DNA from: an uncultured Candidatus Peregrinibacteria bacterium
GTDB lineage: Bacteria; Patescibacteriota; Gracilibacteria; CAIRYL01
Direction of reading: 5' to 3'
Assembly (NCBI GenBank): GCA_903882825.1
Contig: CAIRYL010000034.1
Span: 1-8,009, forward strand
DNA length: 8,009 nt
In this document: one piece after another, positions 1 through 5,905 of the stretch
How positions within the stretch are numbered: the first letter of the stretch is position 1
Layout: every line of letters starts with the position of its first letter
Translations under genes and position numbers: made by a program
The notes under the pieces: model-generated
What the model saw: the letters and a program-made list of their open reading frames with translations, nothing else
What the model was told of the DNA's origin: nothing
Databases searched by the model: none

Positions 1-93
1 AAAAAAACACTTGAAGATTTTGAAAAAGACAAAGACCCTCAGATGGATAAAGCGTTTGAAATCTTAAATTCTCAGAAACGCAGTTCTGAATAA
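1..93 (+). CDS. C-terminal end of probable S41 C-terminal processing protease (partial)
   Basis: Frame 1 is open from the window edge to a TAA at 91-93, giving the last 30 residues of a protein whose start lies outside the window. The tail reads TLEDFEKDKDPQMDKAFEIL followed by a short polar end. A pattern of the type DF-x(3)-KDPQLDKAxEIL is what I recall at the extreme C-terminus of CtpA/Prc-type S41 serine proteases, which cleave periplasmic or extracytoplasmic proteins at their C-termini. The catalytic Ser/Lys and PDZ domain are not in the window, so the assignment rests only on this tail. The next gene starts 23 nt downstream on the same strand, so the two are probably co-transcribed. It could instead be an unrelated protein with a similar charged tail. 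Confidence 0.5.
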   Translation, partial: KKTLEDFEKDKDPQMDKAFEILNSQKRSSE

Positions 94-116
94 AAAAATA
101 TCATCTTTCTTTTTCT

Positions 117-1523
117 ATGCTTTCTCCTCATATTTTTCGCGCTTATGATATCCGTGGTATTTATGGAATTGATTTTGATGAAGCAGGAATACAACAAATT
201 GCTGTTGGATATGCCTGGTATCTTCGTCAAAAAAGTCCTCATAAACATTCTTTTCGGGTAGTGCTCGGACGAGATGGGAGAATAAGCGGGGAAAGTTTAG
301 AAGATGCTTTTGCGCTTGGTTTGTTACAGAGTGGAATTGATGTTGTACGAATAGGAATGGTAACGTCCCCACTGCTATATTTTGCAACCTGTAGTGATGG
401 ATTTGATGGTGGCGTGATGATTACAGCCAGTCATAATCCTGCCAAATATAATGGAGTAAAACTTCAAACAATGGGATCAAAAGCAATTTGCGGAGAAGAA
501 CTGCAAAAAATTTTACAAAGGATTCTTTCTTTTCATGAAAAAGAAGAGTGGGAAGATGAAAAACATCTACAAGAATATGAGTATGGAATTGAAACTACTG
601 CTGATTTTACAGAAGAATATTTTTCTGTGCTCAAGAGCATTACCAATTTCCCAAAAACGGGAACACTGGTAATTGATGCAGGAAATGGGATTGCAGGAAA
701 ATATGCACCAGAATTTTTTAAAAGAGCTGGGTTTCAGGTTCACGAATTATACTGTGATATTGATGGCAATTTTCCAAATCATGAAGCAGATCCTGAACGA
801 GCAGAAAATCTTACAGATTTAAAAAAATATGTCGTCGAACATCATTGTGATTTTGGTCTTGCCTTTGATGGGGATGGCGATCGAATTGGAGTAGTGGATA
901 AGTGTGGAAACCACTTTTCGGCAGATTTATTGTTGCTCCTCTTAGCCCGAGACGTACTCACGAGAAATCCTGGCGCCACCATTGTATACGACTTAAAATC
1001 TACTGAACTTTTAAAGGAAGAAATAGAAAAAATGGGTGGGATACCGGTTATTTGTAAAACCGGACATTCATTTGTAGAAGAAAAAATAGAAGAAACAGAT
1101 GCTCTGTTAGCCGGTGAAGTTTCGGGACATATTTTTATGACGGAACAATATTTTGGATTTGATGATGCGCTTTTGGCATCTGCCAAATTAGTAGAAATAG
1201 CATTTTCAAGCCAAAAAACATTTACTGAAATTTTTGCGGAACTTCCTCAAACATTTGTTACTCCTGAAATAAAAATTTCTGTATCAGAAGACAAAAAATT
1301 CCAATGTATTCAGCGCATTGTAGAACGTTTACAAAAAATATACCCCGATGCACTGACTATTGACGGCATTCGAATAGATTTTGGAGAAAGAGCATGGGGA
1401 ATTGCACGTGCTTCTAATACTGCTTCTTATTTAACGACTCGATTTGAAGCTCGTTCTCCAGAAAAACTTGAAGAAATTCAGAAAATTATGAATACCGTTA
1501 TTGAAGAGGAAGTAAATCGGTAA
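117..1523 (+). CDS. manB: phosphomannomutase/phosphoglucomutase (alpha-D-phosphohexomutase family)
   Basis: This 468-residue cytoplasmic enzyme is expected to interconvert hexose 1- and 6-phosphates (mannose and/or glucose), supplying precursors for sugar nucleotides and surface polysaccharides. All four family signatures are visible. They are YDIRG at 10-14, the phosphoserine loop TASHNP at 103-108 (catalytic Ser105), the metal loop DGDGDR at 251-256, and the sugar-recognition loop GEVSGH at 333-338. KTGHSF at 314-319 is also typical. The C-terminal phosphate-binding loop is RASNTAS at 431-437, where the family normally has a Pro after SNTx; here it is Ser437. Length is normal for bacterial PMM/PGM. 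The ATG at 117 puts YDIRG close to the N-terminus as expected. The leader is T-rich with no Shine-Dalgarno site. Substrate preference between Man and Glc cannot be read from sequence, so the symbol is tentative. Confidence 0.9.
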   Translation: MLSPHIFRAYDIRGIYGIDFDEAGIQQIAVGYAWYLRQKSPHKHSFRVVLGRDGRISGESLEDAFALGLLQSGIDVVRIGMVTSPLLYFATCSDGFDGGVMITASHNPAKYNGVKLQTMGSKAICGEELQKILQRILSFHEKEEWEDEKHLQEYEYGIETTADFTEEYFSVLKSITNFPKTGTLVIDAGNGIAGKYAPEFFKRAGFQVHELYCDIDGNFPNHEADPERAENLTDLKKYVVEHHCDFGLAFDGDGDRIGVVDKCGNHFSADLLLLLLARDVLTRNPGATIVYDLKSTELLKEEIEKMGGIPVICKTGHSFVEEKIEETDALLAGEVSGHIFMTEQYFGFDDALLASAKLVEIAFSSQKTFTEIFAELPQTFVTPEIKISVSEDKKFQCIQRIVERLQKIYPDALTIDGIRIDFGERAWGIARASNTASYLTTRFEARSPEKLEEIQKIMNTVIEEEVNR

Positions 1524-1580
1524 AAACAGGAAGACAATTCTTTGAAATTATGTCATTCTATTCTCGACATTATTTATTTT

Positions 1581-1934
1581 ATGATTGAAGAATCTCTTGA
1601 TGAAAAAGGGAAGAAAAAGAAAAAAGAATACTTTATTTCGGTGTGTACTTCTTCAAAAGCGTGTAAAAAAAGGGCTTCAAAATATGTCTGGGAACGTTGT
1701 TGTAATGAACATAATAGAGAAAATTTTGAAGAAGAATCTTTTGAGGATGGAAATCTCCATTTTCGACAATCACAGTGCATGGGACTGTGTAAGCAGGGAC
1801 CAAATGTAAAGGTTTCAGAAGATGAAGAAGGAAAAGATGCTTCTATCTTTAGTTGGATGAATCCTATAAAAATAGCAAAACTTTTAAAACGGCTGAAGAG
1901 CGGAAATGATCCAAAAGATATTAAAAATTTTTAA
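1581..1934 (+). CDS. thioredoxin-fold [2Fe-2S] ferredoxin domain protein
   Basis: A small protein (117 residues from the ATG at 1581) matching the (2Fe-2S) ferredoxin family with a thioredoxin-like fold. Cluster ligands are probably Cys22 and Cys28 in VCTSSKACKKRAS, and Cys66 and Cys70 in QCMGLCKQGPNVKV. The second block, C-x3-C followed by GPN, is highly characteristic of this family. The first pair is spaced C-x5-C, a little different from the C-x4-C I would expect in the closest relatives, and an extra Cys40-Cys41 pair is present. A lysine-rich run lies at residues 9-15. It is probably a cytoplasmic electron carrier; the partner is unknown. A TTG at 1542 in the same frame would add 13 residues and has AGGAAG eight bases upstream. 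I prefer 1581 because it is an ATG with the T-rich leader shared by neighbouring genes. It sits between the mutase and the holin-like gene, 18 nt before the latter. Confidence 0.8.
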   Translation: MIEESLDEKGKKKKKEYFISVCTSSKACKKRASKYVWERCCNEHNRENFEEESFEDGNLHFRQSQCMGLCKQGPNVKVSEDEEGKDASIFSWMNPIKIAKLLKRLKSGNDPKDIKNF

Positions 1935-1952
1935 TCCTTTTTTATTTTTTTT

Positions 1953-2282
1953 ATGGACTCTTTTTCTTCTGTAGAAATTGGTGCTTTAGTAGCAGGACTT
2001 ACAGAGCTTGTAAAATCTTATGGGCTTCCATCAAAATATATACCACTCATTGCTATTTTCTTTGGAATTTCATTTTCTGCACTTTTTGCGTATCGGGCCG
2101 GAGCAGATTCTTCTGCTCTTGTAGATGCTGGGCTTCAGGGGCTTCTTATTGGTCTTGTTACGACTGGACTATATAAAGGAGGGAAAAGTTTTATACGAGC
2201 TGCAGGTGTACCTGAAGATTGTTCTTCTACTCCTCCTTCCCCTGTATCACCTCCCCCATCTGGAGAATTAGATCATGGGTGA
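1953..2282 (+). CDS. small holin-like membrane protein with proline-rich tail
   Basis: A 109-residue protein. Hydrophobic segments lie at about residues 8-22, 30-47 and 59-73, followed by a short basic stretch (KGGKSFIRAAG). Residues 91-109 are Pro/Ser-rich and end in an acidic tail. The pattern of a short hydrophobic N-terminus, a GLPSKY-type turn, then two glycine-rich membrane helices ending in GLY resembles small phage-type holins and related proteins also found on bacterial chromosomes. I cannot name a family with certainty and do not claim lysis function: no endolysin or phage gene is nearby. It starts 18 nt after the ferredoxin, with no Shine-Dalgarno site. Its TGA overlaps the next start (TGATG at 2280-2284), implying translational coupling to the SanA-like gene. 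The proline tail may be an extracytoplasmic or cytosolic linker; topology is not decidable here. Confidence 0.65.
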   Translation: MDSFSSVEIGALVAGLTELVKSYGLPSKYIPLIAIFFGISFSALFAYRAGADSSALVDAGLQGLLIGLVTTGLYKGGKSFIRAAGVPEDCSSTPPSPVSPPPSGELDHG

Positions 2283-2917
2283 TGAAAAAAGTCTTCTTTG
2301 TTTTTTTGGGGATTATTTTTTCTGGCACTCTTTTTCTTTTTTTAATATATTGCTTTATTTCTTTCCGAACGAAAGATTTTCTTTTTGATGATCTCCCTCA
2401 GATTCCCTCTCAAAAAGTAGGTGTAGTATTAGGAACTACCCCTTGGACCACTACTGGAATGCAAAATTTATATTTTGTATATCGCATGGATGCGTCTGAA
2501 GCACTGTATAAATCTGGGAAAGTTCAATATCTTTTGTTGAGTGGAGATAATGGAACTCCCTATTATAATGAACCACTCGAAATGAAAAAGAATTTAATTG
2601 CCCGTGGTATTCCTGAAAATCGTCTTATTTTAGATTATGCAGGATTTCGAACATACGATTCTGTACTCAGAGCAAAAGAAGTATTTGGACAAAATTCATA
2701 CATTCTTATTTCTCAAAAATTTCAGAATGAGAGAGCTCTTTTTATTGCTTCTGCTGTAGGAGTTTCAGCGGTAGCATACAACGCAAAAGATGTACAAGGA
2801 CGTGCGAGTATAAAAACAAATGTAAGAGAAATATTTGCGAGGGTAAATATGTTTTGGGATTTAATGGTGGGTACAGATCCCAAATATTTAGGAGAAAAAA
2901 TTACAATTGGAGATTAA
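2282..2917 (+). CDS. sanA: SanA/YdcF-like DUF218 membrane protein
   Basis: A 211-residue protein with an N-terminal membrane anchor (about residues 4-27) and an extracytoplasmic DUF218 domain. Motifs in order: VVLGT 48-52, LLLSGDN 84-90 followed by YYNEP, LDYAGFRT 117-124 with DSVLRA 126-131, and SQKFQNERAL 144-153. The closing PKYLGEKI matches the end of SanA-type proteins. In E. coli, SanA affects vancomycin permeability of the envelope; the biochemical activity is not settled. The family normally has His in the last motif (SQxFH..RA), but here the residue is Gln148. The start is the ATG at 2282, overlapping the upstream TGA. A longer frame exists from 2219, but that would place the protein inside the upstream coding region and spoil the signal anchor. 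The stop TAA shares TTAA with the stop of the convergent SLH gene. Confidence 0.85.
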   Translation: MKKVFFVFLGIIFSGTLFLFLIYCFISFRTKDFLFDDLPQIPSQKVGVVLGTTPWTTTGMQNLYFVYRMDASEALYKSGKVQYLLLSGDNGTPYYNEPLEMKKNLIARGIPENRLILDYAGFRTYDSVLRAKEVFGQNSYILISQKFQNERALFIASAVGVSAVAYNAKDVQGRASIKTNVREIFARVNMFWDLMVGTDPKYLGEKITIGD

Positions 2918-4482
2918 CTCGCTTTTGTTTGTGTTTGTGGGACAGGAGTGGAAACCACTACGGGAATAGCCTTTTGTGCGGCTGCTTGTGCAGCAGCACG
3001 TGCCATGGCTTCTGCTTGTGCTCTTGCATTTGCTTCGGCTTGTGCTCTCGCTGAATCAGAAGATATATTTTGAGGAGGAGAAACAGGTTTTGTAGGAGGT
3101 GTTTTAGGGGCAACAGTAATAATTTTTTTTTGGTTTGCTATTACTTTTTGTGCTTGCGCTCGTGCTTGTGCATCTGCCTGTGCTTTCGCAATTTGTTCCA
3201 ATCTTTTTTGCTCTTCTACACGTTTTGCAATAAGAGATACTCTTTCGTTGGGAGAAAGAAGTGCGACAGTTTTTATTTTTTCTGGATTTGTAAATTCCAG
3301 TTGTGTTCGAGCAAGAATAGCAACCGCTTCCGCTCTTGTAACGGGTTGAGATCCTCCAAATTGTCCATTGGTATAGCCTTTTATAATTCCGTTTTCTAAA
3401 GCAGTTTCTACATATACAGCGTCCCATCCCGTTTGATCCAGATCTGAAAAATGTATTATTTTGGGAGAATTTGCTTCATATCCACTTCCAATGCCAAAAG
3501 AAGAAAGTGTCATTTTTATCATTTCCGATCTCGTCACGAGATCGTTCGGATGAAAGAGTCCATCACTTTTTCCTTTTACCACTCCTGATGTATTCGCTTG
3601 TGCAACATATTGGAAAAACCAATCACTTGGAGAAACATCTGAAAAATGAGAAGATATATTTTCTGAATTTACTGTTGAGACATTTGAAGACAGAATTTTT
3701 ATTGCTTCTGCACGAGTTATTGGGGAGTTTGGTTTAAAAGTCTTATCAGAATATCCATTAATCACGTGTTCCAAAATCATTTTTCCTAAATATGGTTGTA
3801 TAAAATTATCACGTGAAACATCTACAAAGAATGTTCCTTTCCCATTTGGGTTCATAAGCCCTAAAATTTCTTGCATATCTGATACCCCATCTTCATCACT
3901 ATCTGCCAGGAGAGGATTTGTTTTAAAAATCCCTTCTTCAAAATCATTAAGACCATCTCCATCACTATCGGCGATTGTTTGAGAAGAAACAATACTTTCT
4001 TTTCTTGGTTTTCTGGTGACACTCACAGATGCAGTACTGATGTTTCCACTTTTATCTGTAGCGGTTACAACGAATACGTTTTGTCCATCTTTAAGAGAAA
4101 ATGTCCCAATTCCAGAAACGATTGGATGTGCATCTTGATTATCTGTAATTATTCCCATAAGAGTAACATTACTTGTTTCTGCAGAGAAAATTTCCCCTTC
4201 TCTTGGAGAAGTGATGTGAATAATGGGGGCAGTGGTGTCTAAGGTTGCAACAACAGGAATAGGGGAAGATACCAATCGGGAAGTATCCGGTCCAATTCGA
4301 TATCCTCCATCATGGTCTTCTTCTTCATATTGATATTCTCTTTCTTCATTATCATCTGCATATGCCGGTGGTGCAGAAAGGATACTAGACGCATCATGTG
4401 GTTTTGAAACAATATTGATGGTAAAAACACTTGAAAACGTAAGGAGCAATGTGAAGAGAAATGTGAAAATTCGGATATTCAT
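2914..4482 (-). CDS. secreted surface protein: Ig-like domain, TSP3 calcium repeats, three SLH domains, Ala/Gln-rich tail
   Basis: A 522-residue exported protein. Residues 4-25 form a signal-type hydrophobic core. A possible signal peptidase site follows AYA at 40-42, unusually far from the core, so a retained N-terminal anchor is possible. Residues 43-58 are highly acidic and Tyr-rich. Residues 82-158 are an Ig-like/glucodextranase-B-like domain. Two TSP3/EF-hand-like calcium motifs follow: DSDGDGLNDFEE at 172-183 and DSDEDGVSDMQE at 194-205. Three S-layer homology domains span about 217-262, 279-324 and 340-390, each carrying a TRAE/TRSE motif (257-260, 317-320, 382-385). SLH domains typically anchor proteins to cell-wall polysaccharide. 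A coiled-coil-prone helix (413-453), a Pro-rich linker and an Ala/Gln octad-repeat tail complete it. It lies 70 nt after the histidine kinase and probably has its own promoter. It is likely an S-layer or S-layer-associated protein. Confidence 0.88.
   Translation of the reverse strand: MNIRIFTFLFTLLLTFSSVFTINIVSKPHDASSILSAPPAYADDNEEREYQYEEEDHDGGYRIGPDTSRLVSSPIPVVATLDTTAPIIHITSPREGEIFSAETSNVTLMGIITDNQDAHPIVSGIGTFSLKDGQNVFVVTATDKSGNISTASVSVTRKPRKESIVSSQTIADSDGDGLNDFEEGIFKTNPLLADSDEDGVSDMQEILGLMNPNGKGTFFVDVSRDNFIQPYLGKMILEHVINGYSDKTFKPNSPITRAEAIKILSSNVSTVNSENISSHFSDVSPSDWFFQYVAQANTSGVVKGKSDGLFHPNDLVTRSEMIKMTLSSFGIGSGYEANSPKIIHFSDLDQTGWDAVYVETALENGIIKGYTNGQFGGSQPVTRAEAVAILARTQLEFTNPEKIKTVALLSPNERVSLIAKRVEEQKRLEQIAKAQADAQARAQAQKVIANQKKIITVAPKTPPTKPVSPPQNISSDSARAQAEANARAQAEAMARAAAQAAAQKAIPVVVSTPVPQTQTKAS
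2980..3051 (-). repeat. Ala/Arg/Gln octad repeat in SLH protein tail
   Basis: Three successive 8-residue units, ARAQAEAN, ARAQAEAM and ARAAAQAA, cover residues 478-501 of the SLH protein. At DNA level the first two are near-identical 24-nt direct repeats on the + strand (3008-3031 and 3032-3055). A related pair, AKAQADAQ and ARAQAQKV (residues 432-447; 3142-3189), lies upstream across a Pro-rich linker. The unit predicts a long alanine-rich helix with an 8-residue rather than 7-residue charge pattern. In-frame expansion or contraction by slippage is plausible. Confidence 0.7.
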
Positions 4483-4504
4483 AAAAAAAATAAAAGTCTC
4501 TGTT

Positions 4505-4510
4505 ATTATA
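4505..4510 (-). promoter_or_regulatory. candidate -10 box for the SLH protein gene
   Basis: Read on the minus strand, the 70-nt gap between the kinase stop and the SLH start contains a perfect TATAAT. A start site about 7 nt downstream would give a leader of roughly 15 nt, ending in eight T residues directly before the ATG. No good -35 hexamer exists at 16-18 bp spacing (best candidates ATGTTT, TGTTTT), which suggests activator dependence. TATAAT can occur by chance in AT-rich DNA; the intergenic position and missing -35 make the call reasonable but unproven. Confidence 0.5.
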
Positions 4511-4520
4511 AAAGATCAAG

Positions 4521-4538
4521 ATGAAGAAAACATGAAGA
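4521..4538 (-). promoter_or_regulatory. candidate OmpR/PhoB-type operator (two 7-bp direct repeats)
   Basis: On the + strand ATGAAGA occurs exactly at 4521-4527 and again at 4532-4538 (TCTTCAT on the minus strand, towards the SLH gene). The repeats are 7 bp with a 4-bp spacer, an 11-bp period. The proximal copy ends 10 bp upstream of the candidate TATAAT, in place of the -35. OmpR/PhoB-family regulators characteristically bind tandem direct repeats of this geometry, and such a regulator is encoded two genes upstream. The motif is purine-rich, so chance occurrence cannot be excluded. Confidence 0.4.
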
Positions 4539-4552
4539 CAGAAGATGGGATT

Positions 4553-5905
4553 TTATTGATGTATTCCGATAATAAATACCACTCCTTTTGGTTTATTTTC
4601 TACCGAAATTTCCCATCCATTTGCTTCGACTAAATTTTTAGTAATGGCAAGTCCAAGACCAAATCCTTCAGTATCTTGCACTGTTTCCGAACGAAAAAAT
4701 CGTTCAAAAATAGAAGAAAGCTCTGGTTCTGGTATATTTTCTCCAGAATTTGCTATTTCTATTTTTCCTTGGGTGTACAGAATGGATACAATCCCATTTT
4801 TTGGAGTAAATTTATAGGCATTCCACAAAATATTCCAAAAAATTCTTTTTACAGATTCTGCTTCTGCAAAGAGAAAACTTTCTTCTGGAATCTGTATTTC
4901 TACATTTATTTTTTTTTCATGAAATTTAGGAAGAATATTTTGCAAAACTTCCATAACTGTTATTTTGAGATTTATTTTTTCTTTTTTAGACTCTGGGAAA
5001 ACTTGTCGATCACTTTTAGCGAGCAAAAGAAGGGAATCAATGAGCTGTTGCATATTTAAAAGTTCCGTTCTTGCATTTTTAATATGTTGTATATTTTGAG
5101 TTTTAAGCGCCAGTTGAAGAGAAGAATCGATAATAGTGAGGGGTGTACGAAGTTCATGCGAGGCGTCTTGCGTAAATTTTCGAAGATTATCAGCTGATTT
5201 TTCGAGGCGAACAAATAAATCATTAAGAGTTTCACTCAATATTCGAATTTCATCATTTTTGGGTCCAATAGGTGGAATATGGAGGGAAAGAGAAGAGAGC
5301 GAAATATGTTTTGCTTTTTCCGTAATTCGTCGTAGGGGATCTAATATTTTCCAAGCAAAAGCGTATCCAATAAAGAAAAAAAGGAATGTGGACATTCCAG
5401 AAAAAAGAAAAGCCTTTTGAATAAGGTTTTTTTCCTGTCGAAGATAATCTTTTACTTCTTCTGCTATAAGAATATCTTCATTCTGGAAAGCAAGTTTCCC
5501 AGAAAAAACAAATATTTCTTGTTCCGGTATCACCAAACTTTCTCCGGGGATCGGAATATTTGGAATATTTGGAAAATTTTCAGAAGCAAATATAACATTT
5601 CCGGAATTAGAGATAACTTTCCCCATCACATTTTTTTCTTCGTCAAAAAAATCTCTTATTTCTTTGTTTATAATAAATTTTTCTGATTCCTCTTGTTCCT
5701 CATCCTCTGATTCTGATTCTTTTCCTTTTTGTTCTTCTTCAAGTTTTGTATTAAGTTTTTTTAAAACATTCTTCATTTCTTCCGTTTCGTTGTATACCCA
5801 TTCATAATGATAAGAAGTAATGAGTAAAAAAGAAGAACTTCCCAATAAAAAAAATACAAGGACGGCAAAGAAAAACGCAATACGGGTTCGGGTAGAAAAT
5901 CTCAT
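4553..5905 (-). CDS. membrane sensor histidine kinase of the OmpR-partner type
   Basis: A 450-residue kinase expected to autophosphorylate on His and transfer phosphate to the adjacent regulator. Two membrane helices (about 9-31 and 163-185) flank an external sensor region of about 130 residues. A HAMP-like linker follows at about 181-236. The HisKA box is FTQDASHELRTPL with phosphoacceptor His250. The catalytic domain shows an N-box NILWNAYKFTP (358-368), a G1-like IANSGENIP (384-392, with Asn where many kinases have Asp), an F-box IFERFFRSE (399-407) and a G2 box GFGLGLAI (414-421). The kinase therefore looks complete and active. Residues 56-75 of the sensor hold 12 Asp/Glu in 20 positions, reminiscent of acidic cation-sensing surfaces but not recognisable as a named domain. 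Its ATG overlaps the regulator's TGA (ATGA, 5902-5905), so the pair is translationally coupled. The ligand is unknown. Confidence 0.93.
   Translation of the reverse strand: MRFSTRTRIAFFFAVLVFFLLGSSSFLLITSYHYEWVYNETEEMKNVLKKLNTKLEEEQKGKESESEDEEQEESEKFIINKEIRDFFDEEKNVMGKVISNSGNVIFASENFPNIPNIPIPGESLVIPEQEIFVFSGKLAFQNEDILIAEEVKDYLRQEKNLIQKAFLFSGMSTFLFFFIGYAFAWKILDPLRRITEKAKHISLSSLSLHIPPIGPKNDEIRILSETLNDLFVRLEKSADNLRKFTQDASHELRTPLTIIDSSLQLALKTQNIQHIKNARTELLNMQQLIDSLLLLAKSDRQVFPESKKEKINLKITVMEVLQNILPKFHEKKINVEIQIPEESFLFAEAESVKRIFWNILWNAYKFTPKNGIVSILYTQGKIEIANSGENIPEPELSSIFERFFRSETVQDTEGFGLGLAITKNLVEANGWEISVENKPKGVVFIIGIHQ

Noticed and set aside
842..1186. Minus-strand frame of 114 codons inside the hexomutase
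   Set aside because: It lies opposite the conserved DGDGDR and GEVSGH coding region and shows no domain or initiation signal of its own.
1542..1573. TTGAAA plus CATTAT as an internal promoter before the ferredoxin gene
   Set aside because: The spacing is about 20 bp and both hexamers are imperfect, so it does not stand out from AT-rich background.
1542..1934. Longer ferredoxin starting at TTG 1542
   Set aside because: AGGAAG eight bases upstream gives some support, but the extra 13 residues are not part of the fold, TTG is a weak start, and ATG 1581 has the T-rich leader typical of its neighbours.
2219..2917. Longer SanA-like frame starting at 2219
   Set aside because: The extra 21 residues overlap the holin-like gene in another frame and would precede a normal signal anchor. 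ATG 2282 is stop-start coupled and better placed.
2947..2959. Perfect short hairpin AGTGG-AAA-CCACT just past the convergent stops, as a terminator
   Set aside because: The stem is only 5 bp, no T-run follows on either strand, and it lies inside the SLH coding sequence.
2854..3054. Cysteine-rich reading frame on the + strand
   Set aside because: The Cys codons are the antisense of Ala codons in the repetitive SLH protein tail (TGTGC opposite GCACA), so it is a shadow of the real gene.
3123..3131. Nine-base homopolymer in the SLH gene (and another at 4909-4917 in the kinase) as phase-variation switches
   Set aside because: Runs of 8-9 A/T are expected in DNA this AT-rich, both encode ordinary Lys-containing stretches, and both frames are intact.
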